Positions 35,748-46,595 of a DNA stretch of 64,000 nt are shown one piece after another. Under the pieces are notes generated by a model. It made no database searches, had not been told where the DNA came from, and worked only from the letters and a program-made list of their open reading frames with translations. This stretch comes from Acinetobacter haemolyticus CIP 64.3 = MTCC 9819 (GTDB lineage Bacteria > Pseudomonadota > Gammaproteobacteria > Pseudomonadales > Moraxellaceae): positions 192,804-256,803 of the forward strand of contig NZ_KB849812.1 of assembly GCF_000369065.1 (NCBI RefSeq), read 5' to 3'. The position numbers and the translations under genes are program-made. Position 1 is the first letter of the stretch. Every line of letters starts with the position of its first letter.

Positions 35748-36304
35748 AATAAAGTTTTTTTAACACGTATACAGAAGTTAATGTCATTTTCAATTAACCA
35801 TGTAAACCATTTCTCACCGATAAATTCTCTGTCTGCAAACACATTCACAATACGATCTTTACCAAAAATGGAGATAAAGCGTTGAATCAAAGCAATACGC
35901 TCTTTTGTATCTGAATTTCCACGTTTATTGAGCAATGTCCAAACAATAGGTATCGCTATTCCACGATAGACGATGGCTAACATCAAGATATTAATATCTC
36001 GTTTTCCCCATTTCCAATTAGTTCTATCCAAAGTTAATTGGACTTTATCGAATGAAAATATATTGAAAATTAACTGAGAAATTTGACGATAATCGAAATA
36101 CTGATCTGCAAAGAAGCGTTGTATACGTCGATAAAATGATTGTGGTAAGCACTTGATGGGTAAGGCTTTAGATGCAGAAGAAAGATTACATGTCTGTTTT
36201 ACAATTAATGCAAGCATAATCAGTGTAAAACATTTTGCATGTGACTTGTTCCACTTTAGATATTTGTTTAAGATGAGATGTAACTCATTGAAATGTGTCA
36301 TCAT
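35744..36304 (-). CDS. IS4-family transposase, N-terminal part (first frame)
   Basis: 186 codons with the first two catalytic aspartates: LTLDRTNWKWG and NVFADREFIGE. The frame ends after RVKKTLL. Shifting back one base in the A7 run joins it to the second frame, where the reading becomes [11 protein letters not shown], giving a DDE transposase of about 360 residues. This split organisation is normal for ISAba1-type elements and does not mean the gene is broken. Confidence 0.9.
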   Translation of the reverse strand: MMTHFNELHLILNKYLKWNKSHAKCFTLIMLALIVKQTCNLSSASKALPIKCLPQSFYRRIQRFFADQYFDYRQISQLIFNIFSFDKVQLTLDRTNWKWGKRDINILMLAIVYRGIAIPIVWTLLNKRGNSDTKERIALIQRFISIFGKDRIVNVFADREFIGEKWFTWLIENDINFCIRVKKTLL

Positions 36305-36372
36305 ATTCGTCGTCAGAAAACAAGTATTATGCCATTATTTCAATGAGTTATCTTTTTTTGTCGTGTACAAAG

Positions 36373-36698
36373 AAATTTTTTATAAGCTTTATTCAGCTAC
36401 TTGTATTCAGCACGTTTTATGCCAGCTCCTAGCTTAGCCAATTTTAACTCAAAAAAACAGTGACTTAAAACAATATTAGCACTGATCACAATTAATGCAA
36501 TTCAGACATTTTATGAAAAAAAATGACAATTAACGTCATCTTTATCTCTTTAGATACGCTCAAAGAACTTCTCATTTTTGACTATTTTCGAATTGTTTTA
36601 AAATTAAGCGGAATAGATCACAGAAAAAAAATTGTAACCGTCACGACCATTCATCGTTAAAATTTAATTGTTCGTCTCTCGAATGGATATTCATAAGA
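36373..36698. other. Intergenic region upstream of the pilin locus
   Basis: 326 AT-rich bases from the IS edge to the TPM-domain gene. It holds one copy of the 9-bp target duplication and the sigma54 promoter described separately. Beyond about 36430 I see only AT-rich sequence, which may contain the activator sites for that promoter and the 3' end of the TPM transcript. No gene or clear terminator is seen. Confidence 0.5.
36408..36424 (-). promoter_or_regulatory. Sigma54 promoter of the major pilin, cut off by the IS
   Basis: On the minus strand TGGCATAAAACGTGCT shows GG and GC exactly ten bases apart, close to the TGGCACG-N4-TTGCA consensus. Without the IS it would lie about 55 bases before the pilin ATG, the normal distance. 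The IS now separates the two. Confidence 0.7.
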
Positions 36699-37259
36699 TC
36701 AATTTAAAATAATCGGCTCATTTGGCAACTCATTGGTTTGTTCAGGGATCGGTTGATCATAATATTGTGCCAGCACTTGACCAATTTTTTCAACGCCCAC
36801 CAACACGCCCTGCTGATATTGTTTGTTTTTTAACTTTTCAATGATCAAAGCACAAATCTGTTGCCAAGTTTCCACATCCGTTGCATTTTTTAAGCCACGA
36901 TCAATCACAATTTCAACTTTTCGCTCGCATAAATTTAGATACAACAACACCCCACTATTCAGTTCTGTATCCCACACCCCAAGTTCAGCAAAAAGTTGCT
37001 GAGCCCGTAAACGCGTATCTTGATAATAGGCCTGAGAACACGGAATATGCCCTTCAATTACGACTTGGATTTCGCCAACGTGTCCCTGCTCGGCTTGTTG
37101 TACACCTTTGGCAATCTCAACACGGTCCTGTTGATTAAAATAACGATGTGTCGCAGAGATATACAAAAAGTGTTTAAACCAACGTTTTAAACTGGGTGTG
37201 ACACGCTCATCCAACTTCGGTTGAGTAATAATCTGTGTTGTGTCTGTTTTCGTTACCAT
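36699..37259 (-). CDS. TPM-domain protein, short form
   Basis: A 186-residue protein with one TPM domain (GEIQVVIEGHIPCSQAYYQD, VWDTELNSGVLLYLNLCERK, VEIVIDRGLKNATDVETWQQ). No signal peptide and no clear membrane segment are seen. TPM proteins are linked to envelope quality control and photosystem assembly in other organisms; the bacterial function is unclear. It overlaps the longer TPM gene by seven bases, in an operon with lemA, a frequent combination. Confidence 0.82.
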   Translation of the reverse strand: MVTKTDTTQIITQPKLDERVTPSLKRWFKHFLYISATHRYFNQQDRVEIAKGVQQAEQGHVGEIQVVIEGHIPCSQAYYQDTRLRAQQLFAELGVWDTELNSGVLLYLNLCERKVEIVIDRGLKNATDVETWQQICALIIEKLKNKQYQQGVLVGVEKIGQVLAQYYDQPIPEQTNELPNEPIILN

Positions 37260-38314
37260 GAGCCTGAAGCACCTCCTCCACCAAAACTACCGCCACCGCC
37301 ACGGTAGCCTCCACCACCAAAACCGCCACCTCCGCCGCCACCACGTCCTCCACCAGAGAGAAAAGCCTGAAAGATGAGTTGTGCCAAAGAGGTGATTAAT
37401 AAAAAGAATACACCGATGCCCAAAATTAAACTCATCACAACACCAGCGCCATTGACCAACCCTGCAACAGCAGCAGCTACACCAGCAGTTGATGCACTCA
37501 GACGCTTTCCAACCACAAATGATCCAATCACACCAGCAACCAGAATAAACAGTGCCATCGACATAGTATTCTCTTTGGCTTGCTGTTGCTGTAATGCTCG
37601 TTCATGGCGTTCTTTTAGTTCTTGTGCAGACTGTTGTGCAATTTCAGGATCAAGATTCACAATACGGGTAATTTCATCCAATCCAGCAGAGATACCTTGT
37701 GCGTACTGCCCTTGTTTAAATGCGGGTGTAATTTGATTACGAATAATTCGACTCAATACCACATCAGGCAACACGCCTTCTAAACCATAACCCGTGAGGA
37801 TTTGAATGTTCCGATCATTAATCGCAATGGCGATGAGCAAGCCATTGTCTCGTTTCGCTGAACCAAGCTGCCATTTCTCCCCTGCTCTCAATGCAAAATC
37901 AAAAATTGCCTCTTGCCCTGTGGTGGGCACAATAATCACACCAATCTGAGCCTTACCTTGTTGGTATAGATTCAGAATCTTTTGATCTAATTGCTGTATT
38001 TCAGCAGGGCTCAGAATCTTCGCCTGATCTATCACAGGTTGATTGAGTGTTGGCAGCCCTCGAATCGACTCTCCATCTGCCATATCATTGGCAACTTCGA
38101 TTGATGTTTGAGTATTTTGATTGTTGGCGGTCGAGGTCGAAGGTTGGGCTCTTTGTTGCTCTTGAATAATTTTGCCTGCAATCAACACATCACTTTGATC
38201 AGTGGCGGTTGCTTGCTCTGCCCATACCTTATGCTGAAAACAAATTGCGCTCAAAAGAAGCATACAAACGACGACCAATCGCTGTTTGTATGTTTGCTTC
38301 AATGTTTTCAGCAT
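37253..38314 (-). CDS. TPM-domain membrane protein with Gly-rich tail (YgcG family)
   Basis: A 353-residue protein: signal peptide (LVVVCMLLLSAICFQHKVWA), linker, periplasmic TPM domain (residues about 85-215; LNQPVIDQAKILSP, GEKWQLGSAKRDNGLLIAIA, NDRNIQILTGYGLEGVLPD), a charged coil (ELKERHERALQQQQAKE), two or three membrane helices and a Gly-rich C-terminus (SGGGRGGGGGGGFGGGGYRG). This domain order is typical of YgcG-like proteins coded next to lemA. The function is unknown; an envelope role is inferred. Confidence 0.85.
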   Translation of the reverse strand: MLKTLKQTYKQRLVVVCMLLLSAICFQHKVWAEQATATDQSDVLIAGKIIQEQQRAQPSTSTANNQNTQTSIEVANDMADGESIRGLPTLNQPVIDQAKILSPAEIQQLDQKILNLYQQGKAQIGVIIVPTTGQEAIFDFALRAGEKWQLGSAKRDNGLLIAIAINDRNIQILTGYGLEGVLPDVVLSRIIRNQITPAFKQGQYAQGISAGLDEITRIVNLDPEIAQQSAQELKERHERALQQQQAKENTMSMALFILVAGVIGSFVVGKRLSASTAGVAAAVAGLVNGAGVVMSLILGIGVFFLLITSLAQLIFQAFLSGGGRGGGGGGGFGGGGYRGGGGSFGGGGASGSW

Positions 38315-38338
38315 AAAATTACTCCCAAATATTCAAAG

Positions 38339-38929
38339 TTAATTAAATGAAACCGTAGGAGCTTGTTGAGCAGATTGTTCCGCCTTGAAGTTTTCTTTGG
38401 TTTTCATGCCAATCACTTTCGCAGTCATGACTTGTGGGAATTGGCGTGAATAAGCATTGTAATCTTGAACACTGGTAATATATCGATTACGAGCGACTGC
38501 AATACGGTTTTCCGTACCTTCAAGTTGCGCTTGTAAATCTCGGAAATTTTCATTGGCTTTAAGATCAGGATAATTCTCTGAAACTGCAATCAGGCGGGAT
38601 AGTGCACCAGTCAATTGACTTTGTGCTTGCTGGTAACGCTCAAATAACACAGGATCTTCTAGGACTTCTTTATCCACTTTTAAGCCTGCAACGTTAGAAC
38701 GTGCCTGTGTGACTTCAGTCAATACTTGCTCTTCATGTTTGGCATAGCCTTTCACAACATTTACTAAGTTAGGTACAAGATCAGCCCGTCGTTGGTACTG
38801 GTTTTGCACTTCTGACCATGCAGCCGTCACCGCCTCATCTTTAACTTGCAATGTGTTATAGCCACAACCCGTGAATAGCAATGTACTTGCCAAAATTGTT
38901 GCAAGTGCAGTTTGTTTCATCAGTTTCAT
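38339..38929 (-). CDS. lemA: LemA-family lipoprotein
   Basis: A 196-residue protein with a lipoprotein signal (LLFTGCGYN, lipidation at Cys22) and the LemA signature: NTLQVKDEAVTAAWSEVQNQ, then YQRRADLVPNLVNVVKGYAK, SRLIAVSENYPDLKANENF and AVARNRYITSVQDYN. It forms a helical bundle at the membrane. Its role is not established. It is first in an operon with two TPM-domain genes. Confidence 0.93.
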   Translation of the reverse strand: MKLMKQTALATILASTLLFTGCGYNTLQVKDEAVTAAWSEVQNQYQRRADLVPNLVNVVKGYAKHEEQVLTEVTQARSNVAGLKVDKEVLEDPVLFERYQQAQSQLTGALSRLIAVSENYPDLKANENFRDLQAQLEGTENRIAVARNRYITSVQDYNAYSRQFPQVMTAKVIGMKTKENFKAEQSAQQAPTVSFN

Positions 38930-39037
38930 ACCTATTTATCCTCAAGTTTTTCTTTATATTTTTAACAATAATTTATTGTAATGTGATTTTTTACGCGCTG
39001 TGTAAAGTTTATTAAATTTGGTTATTCAATATTTAAA

Positions 39038-39073
39038 TAAAAAAGGCATCACTTCCATGTTTGAAGTAATGCC
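39038..39073 (-). terminator. Terminator after the PF10118-type gene
   Basis: GGCAT-C-ACTTC (39045-39055) pairs with GAAGT-A-ATGCC (39063-39073), one mismatch, followed on the minus strand by six T residues. It lies 30 bases after the stop of the metal-dependent hydrolase gene. Confidence 0.8.
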
Positions 39074-39102
39074 CCACTAAACACAATTTGCGTCGACTTA
39101 AA

Positions 39103-39993
39103 TTAACTATAAATTTTGGATGCTGTTTCTTCTTGAAATGAAATCATGCCATATTCATCAGCCATACGTGCTTTCCAATAATTGACTAACTTCGTATAGT
39201 CATGTTTGGCAGGGTGGAAATCCGCTTGATAATACGACAAGTATTCAGGAATCAGTTGAATTAACATTTTTACAAGTAAATAAGTACCAAATAAATTACC
39301 GCCGACTTTGGGCAAACTTTTCCATTTATCCTGCCAAATTAAACGCGTCGTTCCATAAAAAACCAAACTCGCAAAACCTGTGGTGACACTGCGCATCAAC
39401 AAACGACGAATACGATCATCCCCATATACTTCTTGGTAGACATCAAAGGCCACAGACCGATGCTCGATTTCTTCAATCGCGTGCCAGACCCAAAGTTTCA
39501 TTGCGTCATCGTCCAAGGTACTCAGAATCTCTGGATGTCTGAGGATATATCTCCCTAACATCGCAGTAAAATGTTCAAAAGCACAGGTTAAAGCCAATTG
39601 TAATTTCGGATGAATATCCCGAAGTGCATCATCTCGTTTTGCCAGCCACGCTTGGAAACGATCTAAATTATAGTCATCGCGTCGCCATGCATCATTGAAT
39701 TCAGTGTGTGCCTTGGAGTGCATCGCTTCTTGACCAATAAAAGCAGCAATCTGTGCTTGTAATTGAGGATCTTTGACTTTATCTCTCACATTGCGAACAC
39801 TATTGACAAAGTATTGCTCCCCAATCGGAAAAGTAGAAGAAAGTGCCGTTAACAGATGAGACATCAGTGGAGAATTCGCAAAATAATGCCGCTTAATTTT
39901 TTGTGGATTAAATTGCAAACGTCGCACCGTAATTCCCAAGGCTTTAGGACGGTTTAAATAACTTTTTTCTTGATTTACATTTGCAAGTGCCAT
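39103..39993 (-). CDS. Metal-dependent hydrolase-like protein (PF10118 type)
   Basis: A 296-residue helical protein with histidine/glutamate pairs typical of this ferritin-like family: FIGQEAMHSKAHTEFNDAW, CAFEHFTAMLGRYIL and WHAIEEIEHRSVAFDVYQ. The E-x-x-H repeats suggest a di-metal site; no substrate is known. I chose the ATG at 39993 (MALANVNQEK) with AGG upstream; an open frame continues to 40062 but adds non-conserved residues. It stands alone between terminators. Confidence 0.8.
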   Translation of the reverse strand: MALANVNQEKSYLNRPKALGITVRRLQFNPQKIKRHYFANSPLMSHLLTALSSTFPIGEQYFVNSVRNVRDKVKDPQLQAQIAAFIGQEAMHSKAHTEFNDAWRRDDYNLDRFQAWLAKRDDALRDIHPKLQLALTCAFEHFTAMLGRYILRHPEILSTLDDDAMKLWVWHAIEEIEHRSVAFDVYQEVYGDDRIRRLLMRSVTTGFASLVFYGTTRLIWQDKWKSLPKVGGNLFGTYLLVKMLIQLIPEYLSYYQADFHPAKHDYTKLVNYWKARMADEYGMISFQEETASKIYS

Positions 39994-40109
39994 ATCGAGT
40001 GCCTGCGCAATTTTTATACTGAGTTTGAGTATTACGCTGGGAAAACTCGATGCACAGGGCAAAAAAGCTTATAAAATTTGCCAAAACTACCAAATGGATC
40101 AGATGAAAT

Positions 40110-40138
40110 AACAAAGCCTGCATTTCGCAGGCTTTGTT
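40110..40138 (-). terminator. Terminator after gltD
   Basis: AACAAAGCCTGC (40110-40121) pairs perfectly with GCAGGCTTTGTT (40127-40138), five-base loop. It lies 25 bases after the gltD stop on the minus strand. Confidence 0.85.
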
Positions 40139-40162
40139 TAGAATAAGTTTCAGCGTTAAGTG

Positions 40163-41617
<1,455 letters not shown>

Positions 41618-41655
41618 TCACCTCTGCACCTGCCTATGTCTTTGCAGTCGTGGAA

Positions 41656-44600
41656 TTATTGTGGATCAGCTTGGGTTGTTTTCAAAAGCGTTTGCAAATT
41701 AGCAGCTTTTGGTTTTACAAGCCAGAACTTACGACTATAGAAGTCGAACTCATTACGGATTTTGTAAGCCCAAGCACTGCCTGTTTCTTGGATATGCTCA
41801 TCAAGAATACGTAATAGATATTCTTTATGATCTTCCATCGCTTCTGTCGAGATACGGTTGAGGTCAATCAACTCATGGTTGTAGTAATCAACAAAGTCAT
41901 TGTCGAGGTCAAGCACATAAGCAAAACCACCCGTCATACCTGCACCGAAGTTGTGACCAACCTTACCTAATACAGTCACCACACCACCCGTCATATATTC
42001 ACAACAGTGGTCTCCTGCACCTTCAATCACTGCAAATGCACCTGAGTTACGAACGGCAAAACGCTCACCTGCGGTACCCGCTGCAAACAACTTACCGCCT
42101 GTTGCACCATATAAACAGGTGTTACCAATGATCGCAGTATTTTGTGTTTGGAATGGTGAGCCTTTTGGTGGGAAGATCGATACACGACCACCCGCCATGC
42201 CTTTACCAACATAGTCGTTAGCATCACCTTCAAGTTTGATATGCAAGCCACCTGCATTCCACACACCAAGTGATTGACCAGCAGTACCAACCAAATTCAT
42301 CACAACAGGGCTGTTTTCCATTCCCAAGTTGCCATAACGACGTGCAATCTCACCCGAGATACGCGCACCGATTGAACGATCACAGTTACCTACAGTAAAG
42401 TTAAATGAGCCGCCTGTTCCCGCTTCAATCGCTGGTAGCATTTCTTCAACCATACGTTCAGCCAAGACACCTTTATCGAATGGTTCATTGCCTTGAACTT
42501 GGCAATATTGTGCCTTGCCTTCTGCTGCAGGATGAGAGGTTAATAATGCACTTAGGTCTAAGTGTGCATGTTTTTCAGTTTCACCCGGTAATACTTCTAG
42601 TAAATCAACACGACCAATCAAGTCTTTTAGTGATGAAACGCCTAATGCAGCCAACCATTCGCGTGTTTCTTCAGCAATGAATTTGAAGAAGTTAATCAAC
42701 ATTTGTGGCTCGCCAATATAATGCTCTTGGCGTAAATGGTCTTGTTGGGTTGCCACACCAGTTGCACAGTTATTCAAGTGGCAAATACGAAGATATTTAC
42801 AACCTAATGCGATCATTGGTGTAGAACCGAAACCAAAGCTTTCAGCACCTAAAATTGCTGCTTTGATTACATCCAGACCTGTTTTTAAACCACCATCAGT
42901 TTGAACACGAACCTTACCACGCAAGTCGTTTACACGAAGAGCCTGATGCGCTTCACTTAAACCCAACTCCCATGGTGAACCCGCATGGTGAATCGACGAA
43001 AGCGGTGAGGCTGCTGTACCACCGTCATAACCTGAAATGGTGATGAAGTCTGCATAAGCTTTTGCAACACCTGCAGCAATTGTTCCAACACCTGGCTCAG
43101 ATACTAATTTTACTGAAACCATTGCTTGAGGATTGACTTGCTTCAAGTCAAAGATCAATTGCGACAAATCTTCAATCGAATAAATATCGTGGTGTGGAGG
43201 TGGAGAAATCAAGGTCACACCCGGCACCGAGTAACGTAAACGCGCAATCAAGCCATTTACTTTACCACCCGGTAGCTGACCACCCTCACCTGGTTTCGCA
43301 CCTTGCGCCACTTTGATCTGTAGAACTTCAGCAGAAGTTAAGTACGCTGGTGTTACACCAAAACGACCTGATGCGATCTGTTTAATTTTTGAGTTACGAA
43401 TCGTGCCATAACGCGCAGGATCTTCACCGCCCTCACCTGAGTTTGAACGACCACCAATGGTATTCATTGCAATCGCAATTGCTTCATGCGCTTCTGGAGA
43501 CAATGCACCTAATGACATACCTGCAGAGTCAAAACGAGGTAAAATCTCTTCAATGGTTTCAACTTGATCAAGCGAAATTGAATTGGTGGTTTTTAACTTA
43601 AATAAGTCACGAATCGTTGCAACAGGGCGATTATTTACCAACTCTGCATATTCTTTAAAGTCTTGGTATTGACCTGAACGCACCGCTTTATGAAGCGAGT
43701 TAATCACATCAGGGTTGAACGCATGGTACTCTTTACCAAAAACAAATTTGAGTAAACCACCTTGATCAATCGGCTTACGGTTCTGCCAAGCAGTGATCGC
43801 CAACTTCTTCTGGTCTTTCTCTAAGTCAGCAAAGGTTGCGCCTTGAATACGACTTGGCACACCAAGGAAACATTGGTCCACAACCTCTGAAGATAAACCA
43901 ACTGCTTCAAATAACTGACCACCACGATAAGAGGCAACCGTCGAGATGCCCATTTTAGAGAGAACTTTTAATAAGCCTTTCTCAATCCCTTTACGGAAAT
44001 TCGCTTGTGCGTGAATTGGATCACCCAATAACTCACCTTTAGCAACCAAATCATTGATTACGTCATAAGCTAAGTACGGATACACCGCTGTTGCACCAAA
44101 GCCAAGCAATACAGCGAATTGATGTGGGTCACGAGCAAAACCCGTTTCAACTAAAATGTTTGCATCAGTACGCAAACCGGTTTTAATCAAATAATGGTGA
44201 ACTGCACCTGTTGCCAATGCTGAATTTGCGGGTAAGAAACCTTCACGAATATTTTTATCCGTTAAAACAATCAAAGTCTTACCATCACGAATTGCTTGCG
44301 CGGCTTCTTCACAAATACGTGTAATTGCAGCTTGCAAACCCTCAGTCTCAGCGTAATTCAAATCAATATCAACTACGCCATAGCCTTCGCGCTCTTTTTC
44401 AACATCACGAAGCTGCTGCATTTTCGAATTAGACAATACAGGGCTTGAAATAATGATGCGATCCGCATGTTCTGGACCTTGTTCGAATACGTTTTGCTCA
44501 CGACCTAAACAAGTTTCCAATGACATTACAATTGATTCACGTAATGGATCAATTGGTGGATTGGTGACTTGCGCAAATTGTTGACGGAAATAGTCAGACA

Positions 44601-46140
44601 CATGGCGTACTTGACGAGACAATACTGCCATTGGCGTATCATCACCCATCGAACCCACCGCCTCTTGACCACTTTCAGCAATCGGACGTAATAACTGATC
44701 ACGCTCTTCAAATGTCACCATAAACATTTTTTGAGCTGCTTTTAATTGATCGCCTACTAAACCTTGATCAATCAATTGCTCTTCTAACTCAGGATTCGCT
44801 TTCAGGCGAATGGCATGATCACGCAACCATTCACGATACGGACGCATATTTTTAAGATGATTACTGACATCTTTAGTGTCTAGCACTTTACTGGTTAGGG
44901 TATCAACCACCAAGATTTGACCTGGGCCAACGCGACCTTTAGACACCACATCTTCTGGATGATAGTCCCATACGCCAATCTCAGAGGCCAACGTGATGTA
45001 ATCATTCTTTGTGATCACCCAACGCGCAGGACGCAAACCATTACGGTCCAACATACAGATCGCATGACGACCATCTTGAATAACTAACCCAGCAGGACCA
45101 TCCCACGCTTCCATATGCTTAGAGTTGAACTCATAGAAGGCACGCAAATCCGCATCTAATGTTTCAACGTTTTGCCATGCTGGTGGAACAAGCATACGTA
45201 ATGCACGGAATAGATCCATACCACCGCCCACAAGGATTTCAAGCATATTATCTAAGCTAGAAGAGTCCGAACCAGTACGGTTTACAATTGGATTTAACTC
45301 AGTTAGACCTGGCAATAATGGGTTTTCAAATTTTGGAGTACGCGCCAAAGCCCAATTACGGTTTGCAGTAATGGTATTAATCTCACCATTATGCGCAAGA
45401 TAACGGAATGGCTGAGCCAACGGCCAACGCGGTAATGTGTTGGTTGAGAAACGCTGATGGAATACCACGATATGTGATTTTAAACGCTCGTCCGCCAAGT
45501 CAGTATAAAAGTCAGCAATTGCCGCAGGCATCATCAGACCTTTATAGCTGATTACCGTTGTTGCTAAAGTCGTCACATAGAATAAAGGATCATTGTGCAA
45601 CTGTTGTTCAGCACGACGGCGCGCTAAAAACAACTTACGGTTGAATTCAACCTCAGTTAAGCCCATTGGGCAATTTACAAGAATTTGTTCGAACACAGGC
45701 AATGATTGCAATGCAATCTCGCCTAATGCGTCATTATTTGTTGGCACAACACGCCACGTTGCAACTGTTAAACCTTCCGCTGCAATTTCCTTATTCAGAA
45801 TATTCTTTGCATTTTGAGCAAGTGCTGGATCAATATTTAGAAATACAGTACCCGCAGCAAAAATTTCTGTCAGGTTGACCCCTAATTTTAGTGCTTCATC
45901 ACGGAAAAATTGTTTAGGCATAGCCAATAACAATCCGCACCCATCTCCTGTCTTACCATCTGCGGCAATACCACCACGGTGCGTCATGCAACTTAAACTG
46001 TGAATCGCGGTTTCAACTAAATGATGGCTTGATTCCCCTTTCATGTGGGCGATCAGACCAAAACCACAGTTATCCTTAAACTCATCAGGTTGATATAAAC
46101 CTTGAGCGGGAGCTACAGTATTAGGCGATGGCATGTGCAT
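41656..46140 (-). CDS. gltB: Glutamate synthase (NADPH) large subunit
   Basis: A 1494-residue enzyme that makes two glutamates from glutamine and 2-oxoglutarate. The class II amidotransferase nucleophile is Cys25 ([14 protein letters not shown]), exposed after removal of a short propeptide. [16 protein letters not shown] is next, the FMN synthase domain follows ([19 protein letters not shown]), then the 3Fe-4S loop [20 protein letters not shown] and the C-terminal beta-helix (GGxxG repeats). GAAGG precedes the ATG at 46140; an ATG two codons later is possible. The upstream region contains a sigma54 promoter and repeated regulatory motifs. Confidence 0.98.
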   Translation of the reverse strand: MHMPSPNTVAPAQGLYQPDEFKDNCGFGLIAHMKGESSHHLVETAIHSLSCMTHRGGIAADGKTGDGCGLLLAMPKQFFRDEALKLGVNLTEIFAAGTVFLNIDPALAQNAKNILNKEIAAEGLTVATWRVVPTNNDALGEIALQSLPVFEQILVNCPMGLTEVEFNRKLFLARRRAEQQLHNDPLFYVTTLATTVISYKGLMMPAAIADFYTDLADERLKSHIVVFHQRFSTNTLPRWPLAQPFRYLAHNGEINTITANRNWALARTPKFENPLLPGLTELNPIVNRTGSDSSSLDNMLEILVGGGMDLFRALRMLVPPAWQNVETLDADLRAFYEFNSKHMEAWDGPAGLVIQDGRHAICMLDRNGLRPARWVITKNDYITLASEIGVWDYHPEDVVSKGRVGPGQILVVDTLTSKVLDTKDVSNHLKNMRPYREWLRDHAIRLKANPELEEQLIDQGLVGDQLKAAQKMFMVTFEERDQLLRPIAESGQEAVGSMGDDTPMAVLSRQVRHVSDYFRQQFAQVTNPPIDPLRESIVMSLETCLGREQNVFEQGPEHADRIIISSPVLSNSKMQQLRDVEKEREGYGVVDIDLNYAETEGLQAAITRICEEAAQAIRDGKTLIVLTDKNIREGFLPANSALATGAVHHYLIKTGLRTDANILVETGFARDPHQFAVLLGFGATAVYPYLAYDVINDLVAKGELLGDPIHAQANFRKGIEKGLLKVLSKMGISTVASYRGGQLFEAVGLSSEVVDQCFLGVPSRIQGATFADLEKDQKKLAITAWQNRKPIDQGGLLKFVFGKEYHAFNPDVINSLHKAVRSGQYQDFKEYAELVNNRPVATIRDLFKLKTTNSISLDQVETIEEILPRFDSAGMSLGALSPEAHEAIAIAMNTIGGRSNSGEGGEDPARYGTIRNSKIKQIASGRFGVTPAYLTSAEVLQIKVAQGAKPGEGGQLPGGKVNGLIARLRYSVPGVTLISPPPHHDIYSIEDLSQLIFDLKQVNPQAMVSVKLVSEPGVGTIAAGVAKAYADFITISGYDGGTAASPLSSIHHAGSPWELGLSEAHQALRVNDLRGKVRVQTDGGLKTGLDVIKAAILGAESFGFGSTPMIALGCKYLRICHLNNCATGVATQQDHLRQEHYIGEPQMLINFFKFIAEETREWLAALGVSSLKDLIGRVDLLEVLPGETEKHAHLDLSALLTSHPAAEGKAQYCQVQGNEPFDKGVLAERMVEEMLPAIEAGTGGSFNFTVGNCDRSIGARISGEIARRYGNLGMENSPVVMNLVGTAGQSLGVWNAGGLHIKLEGDANDYVGKGMAGGRVSIFPPKGSPFQTQNTAIIGNTCLYGATGGKLFAAGTAGERFAVRNSGAFAVIEGAGDHCCEYMTGGVVTVLGKVGHNFGAGMTGGFAYVLDLDNDFVDYYNHELIDLNRISTEAMEDHKEYLLRILDEHIQETGSAWAYKIRNEFDFYSRKFWLVKPKAANLQTLLKTTQADPQ

Positions 46141-46321
46141 AGCGTACCCTTCTTTTCAACATGGCTCTTTCGAGCAACAAACAATCAATTCATTTTCTGC
46201 GATATTGCCGATTAACTCATACAAAGTTCAATGCTTCGCGAAAACATTTTTCATGGCGAATTTGCAATATACGTCTTTCTCATCCAAGAATCAGCGTATT
46301 TACCATGTAATGTGTTTTCAG

Positions 46322-46349
46322 TTATTACACCTTAGCAAGGCTTTGTAAA
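46322..46349 (-). promoter_or_regulatory. Possible sigma70 promoter of gltBD
   Basis: On the minus strand TTTACA (46344-46349) and TAATAA (46322-46327) are 16 bases apart, about 180 bases before gltB. It is a plausible basal promoter beside the sigma54 site farther upstream. Confidence 0.4.
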
Positions 46350-46420
46350 GCAGAAAACTTTACATTTCACCAAATTAATGAGTCATTTAGCACCAAAAAG
46401 AACATTGAGCAGACAAATTA

Positions 46421-46551
46421 GCACCACAAAAAAGCAAAAAACATGCCAATAAGATATAAATTTACTAAATCATTAAAAAAATTAAAATAACTTTAATTTA
46501 TAGTAATCTGAGACCAAGATTTACTGACCAAAAATGCACCACAAAAAAGCA
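46421..46551. repeat. 16-bp direct repeat GCACCACAAAAAAGCA
   Basis: Identical copies at 46421-46436 and 46536-46551. The first overlaps the -12 part of the gltBD sigma54 promoter, the second is one of the NtrC-like half sites. A shorter GCACCA also occurs at 46390. Confidence 0.75.
46433..46449 (-). promoter_or_regulatory. Sigma54 promoter of gltBD
   Basis: On the minus strand TTGGCATGTTTTTTGCT fits the YTGGCACG-N4-TTGCW consensus at all but one position, with GG and GC ten bases apart. It lies about 290 bases before the gltB ATG. Control by nitrogen status is inferred from this and the upstream sites. Confidence 0.7.
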
Positions 46552-46593
46552 TAGCGCCACAATATTGCACTAATAAAGCACCATTTTAGTGCT
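46536..46593. promoter_or_regulatory. NtrC-like sites upstream of the gltBD sigma54 promoter
   Basis: AGCACCATTTTAGTGCT at 46577-46593 is close to the NtrC dyad TGCACCA-N3-TGGTGCA. Half-matching sites follow at 46553-46571 (GCGCCA...TTGCAC) and 46535-46551 (TGCACCA...AGCA). They lie roughly 90-150 bases upstream of the sigma54 promoter, where enhancer sites are expected. Confidence 0.5.
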
Positions 46594-46595
46594 CA

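Larger units (their letters stand above)
35193..36372 (-). mobile_element. ISAba1-type insertion sequence (IS4 family), 1180 bp
   Basis: Terminal inverted repeats CTCTGTACACGACAAA (35193-35208) and the complement of CTTTGTACACGACAAA (36357-36372) match with one mismatch in 16. The element is flanked directly by a 9-bp target duplication AAATTTTTT (35184-35192 and 36373-36381). Length, ends, duplication size and a transposase split over two frames all agree with ISAba1 or a close relative. The transposase reads leftwards, the same direction as the pilin gene it precedes. The clean duplication shows insertion by transposition, not by recombination. Confidence 0.95.

Noticed and set aside
35211-36304. 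Transposase as a broken pseudogene because it is in two frames
   Set aside because: The overlap at an A7 run and the match to the two-frame layout of ISAba1-type elements point to programmed frameshifting.
35193-36372. Outward IS promoter driving the pilin gene, as ISAba1 does for some resistance genes
   Set aside because: The known ISAba1 activation uses the transposase-start end of the element. Here the pilin lies at the transposase 3' end, so that promoter would point away from it.
46141-46420. Riboswitch in the long gltB leader
   Set aside because: No conserved glutamine- or glycine-type aptamer pattern or strong nested stems could be seen by eye.
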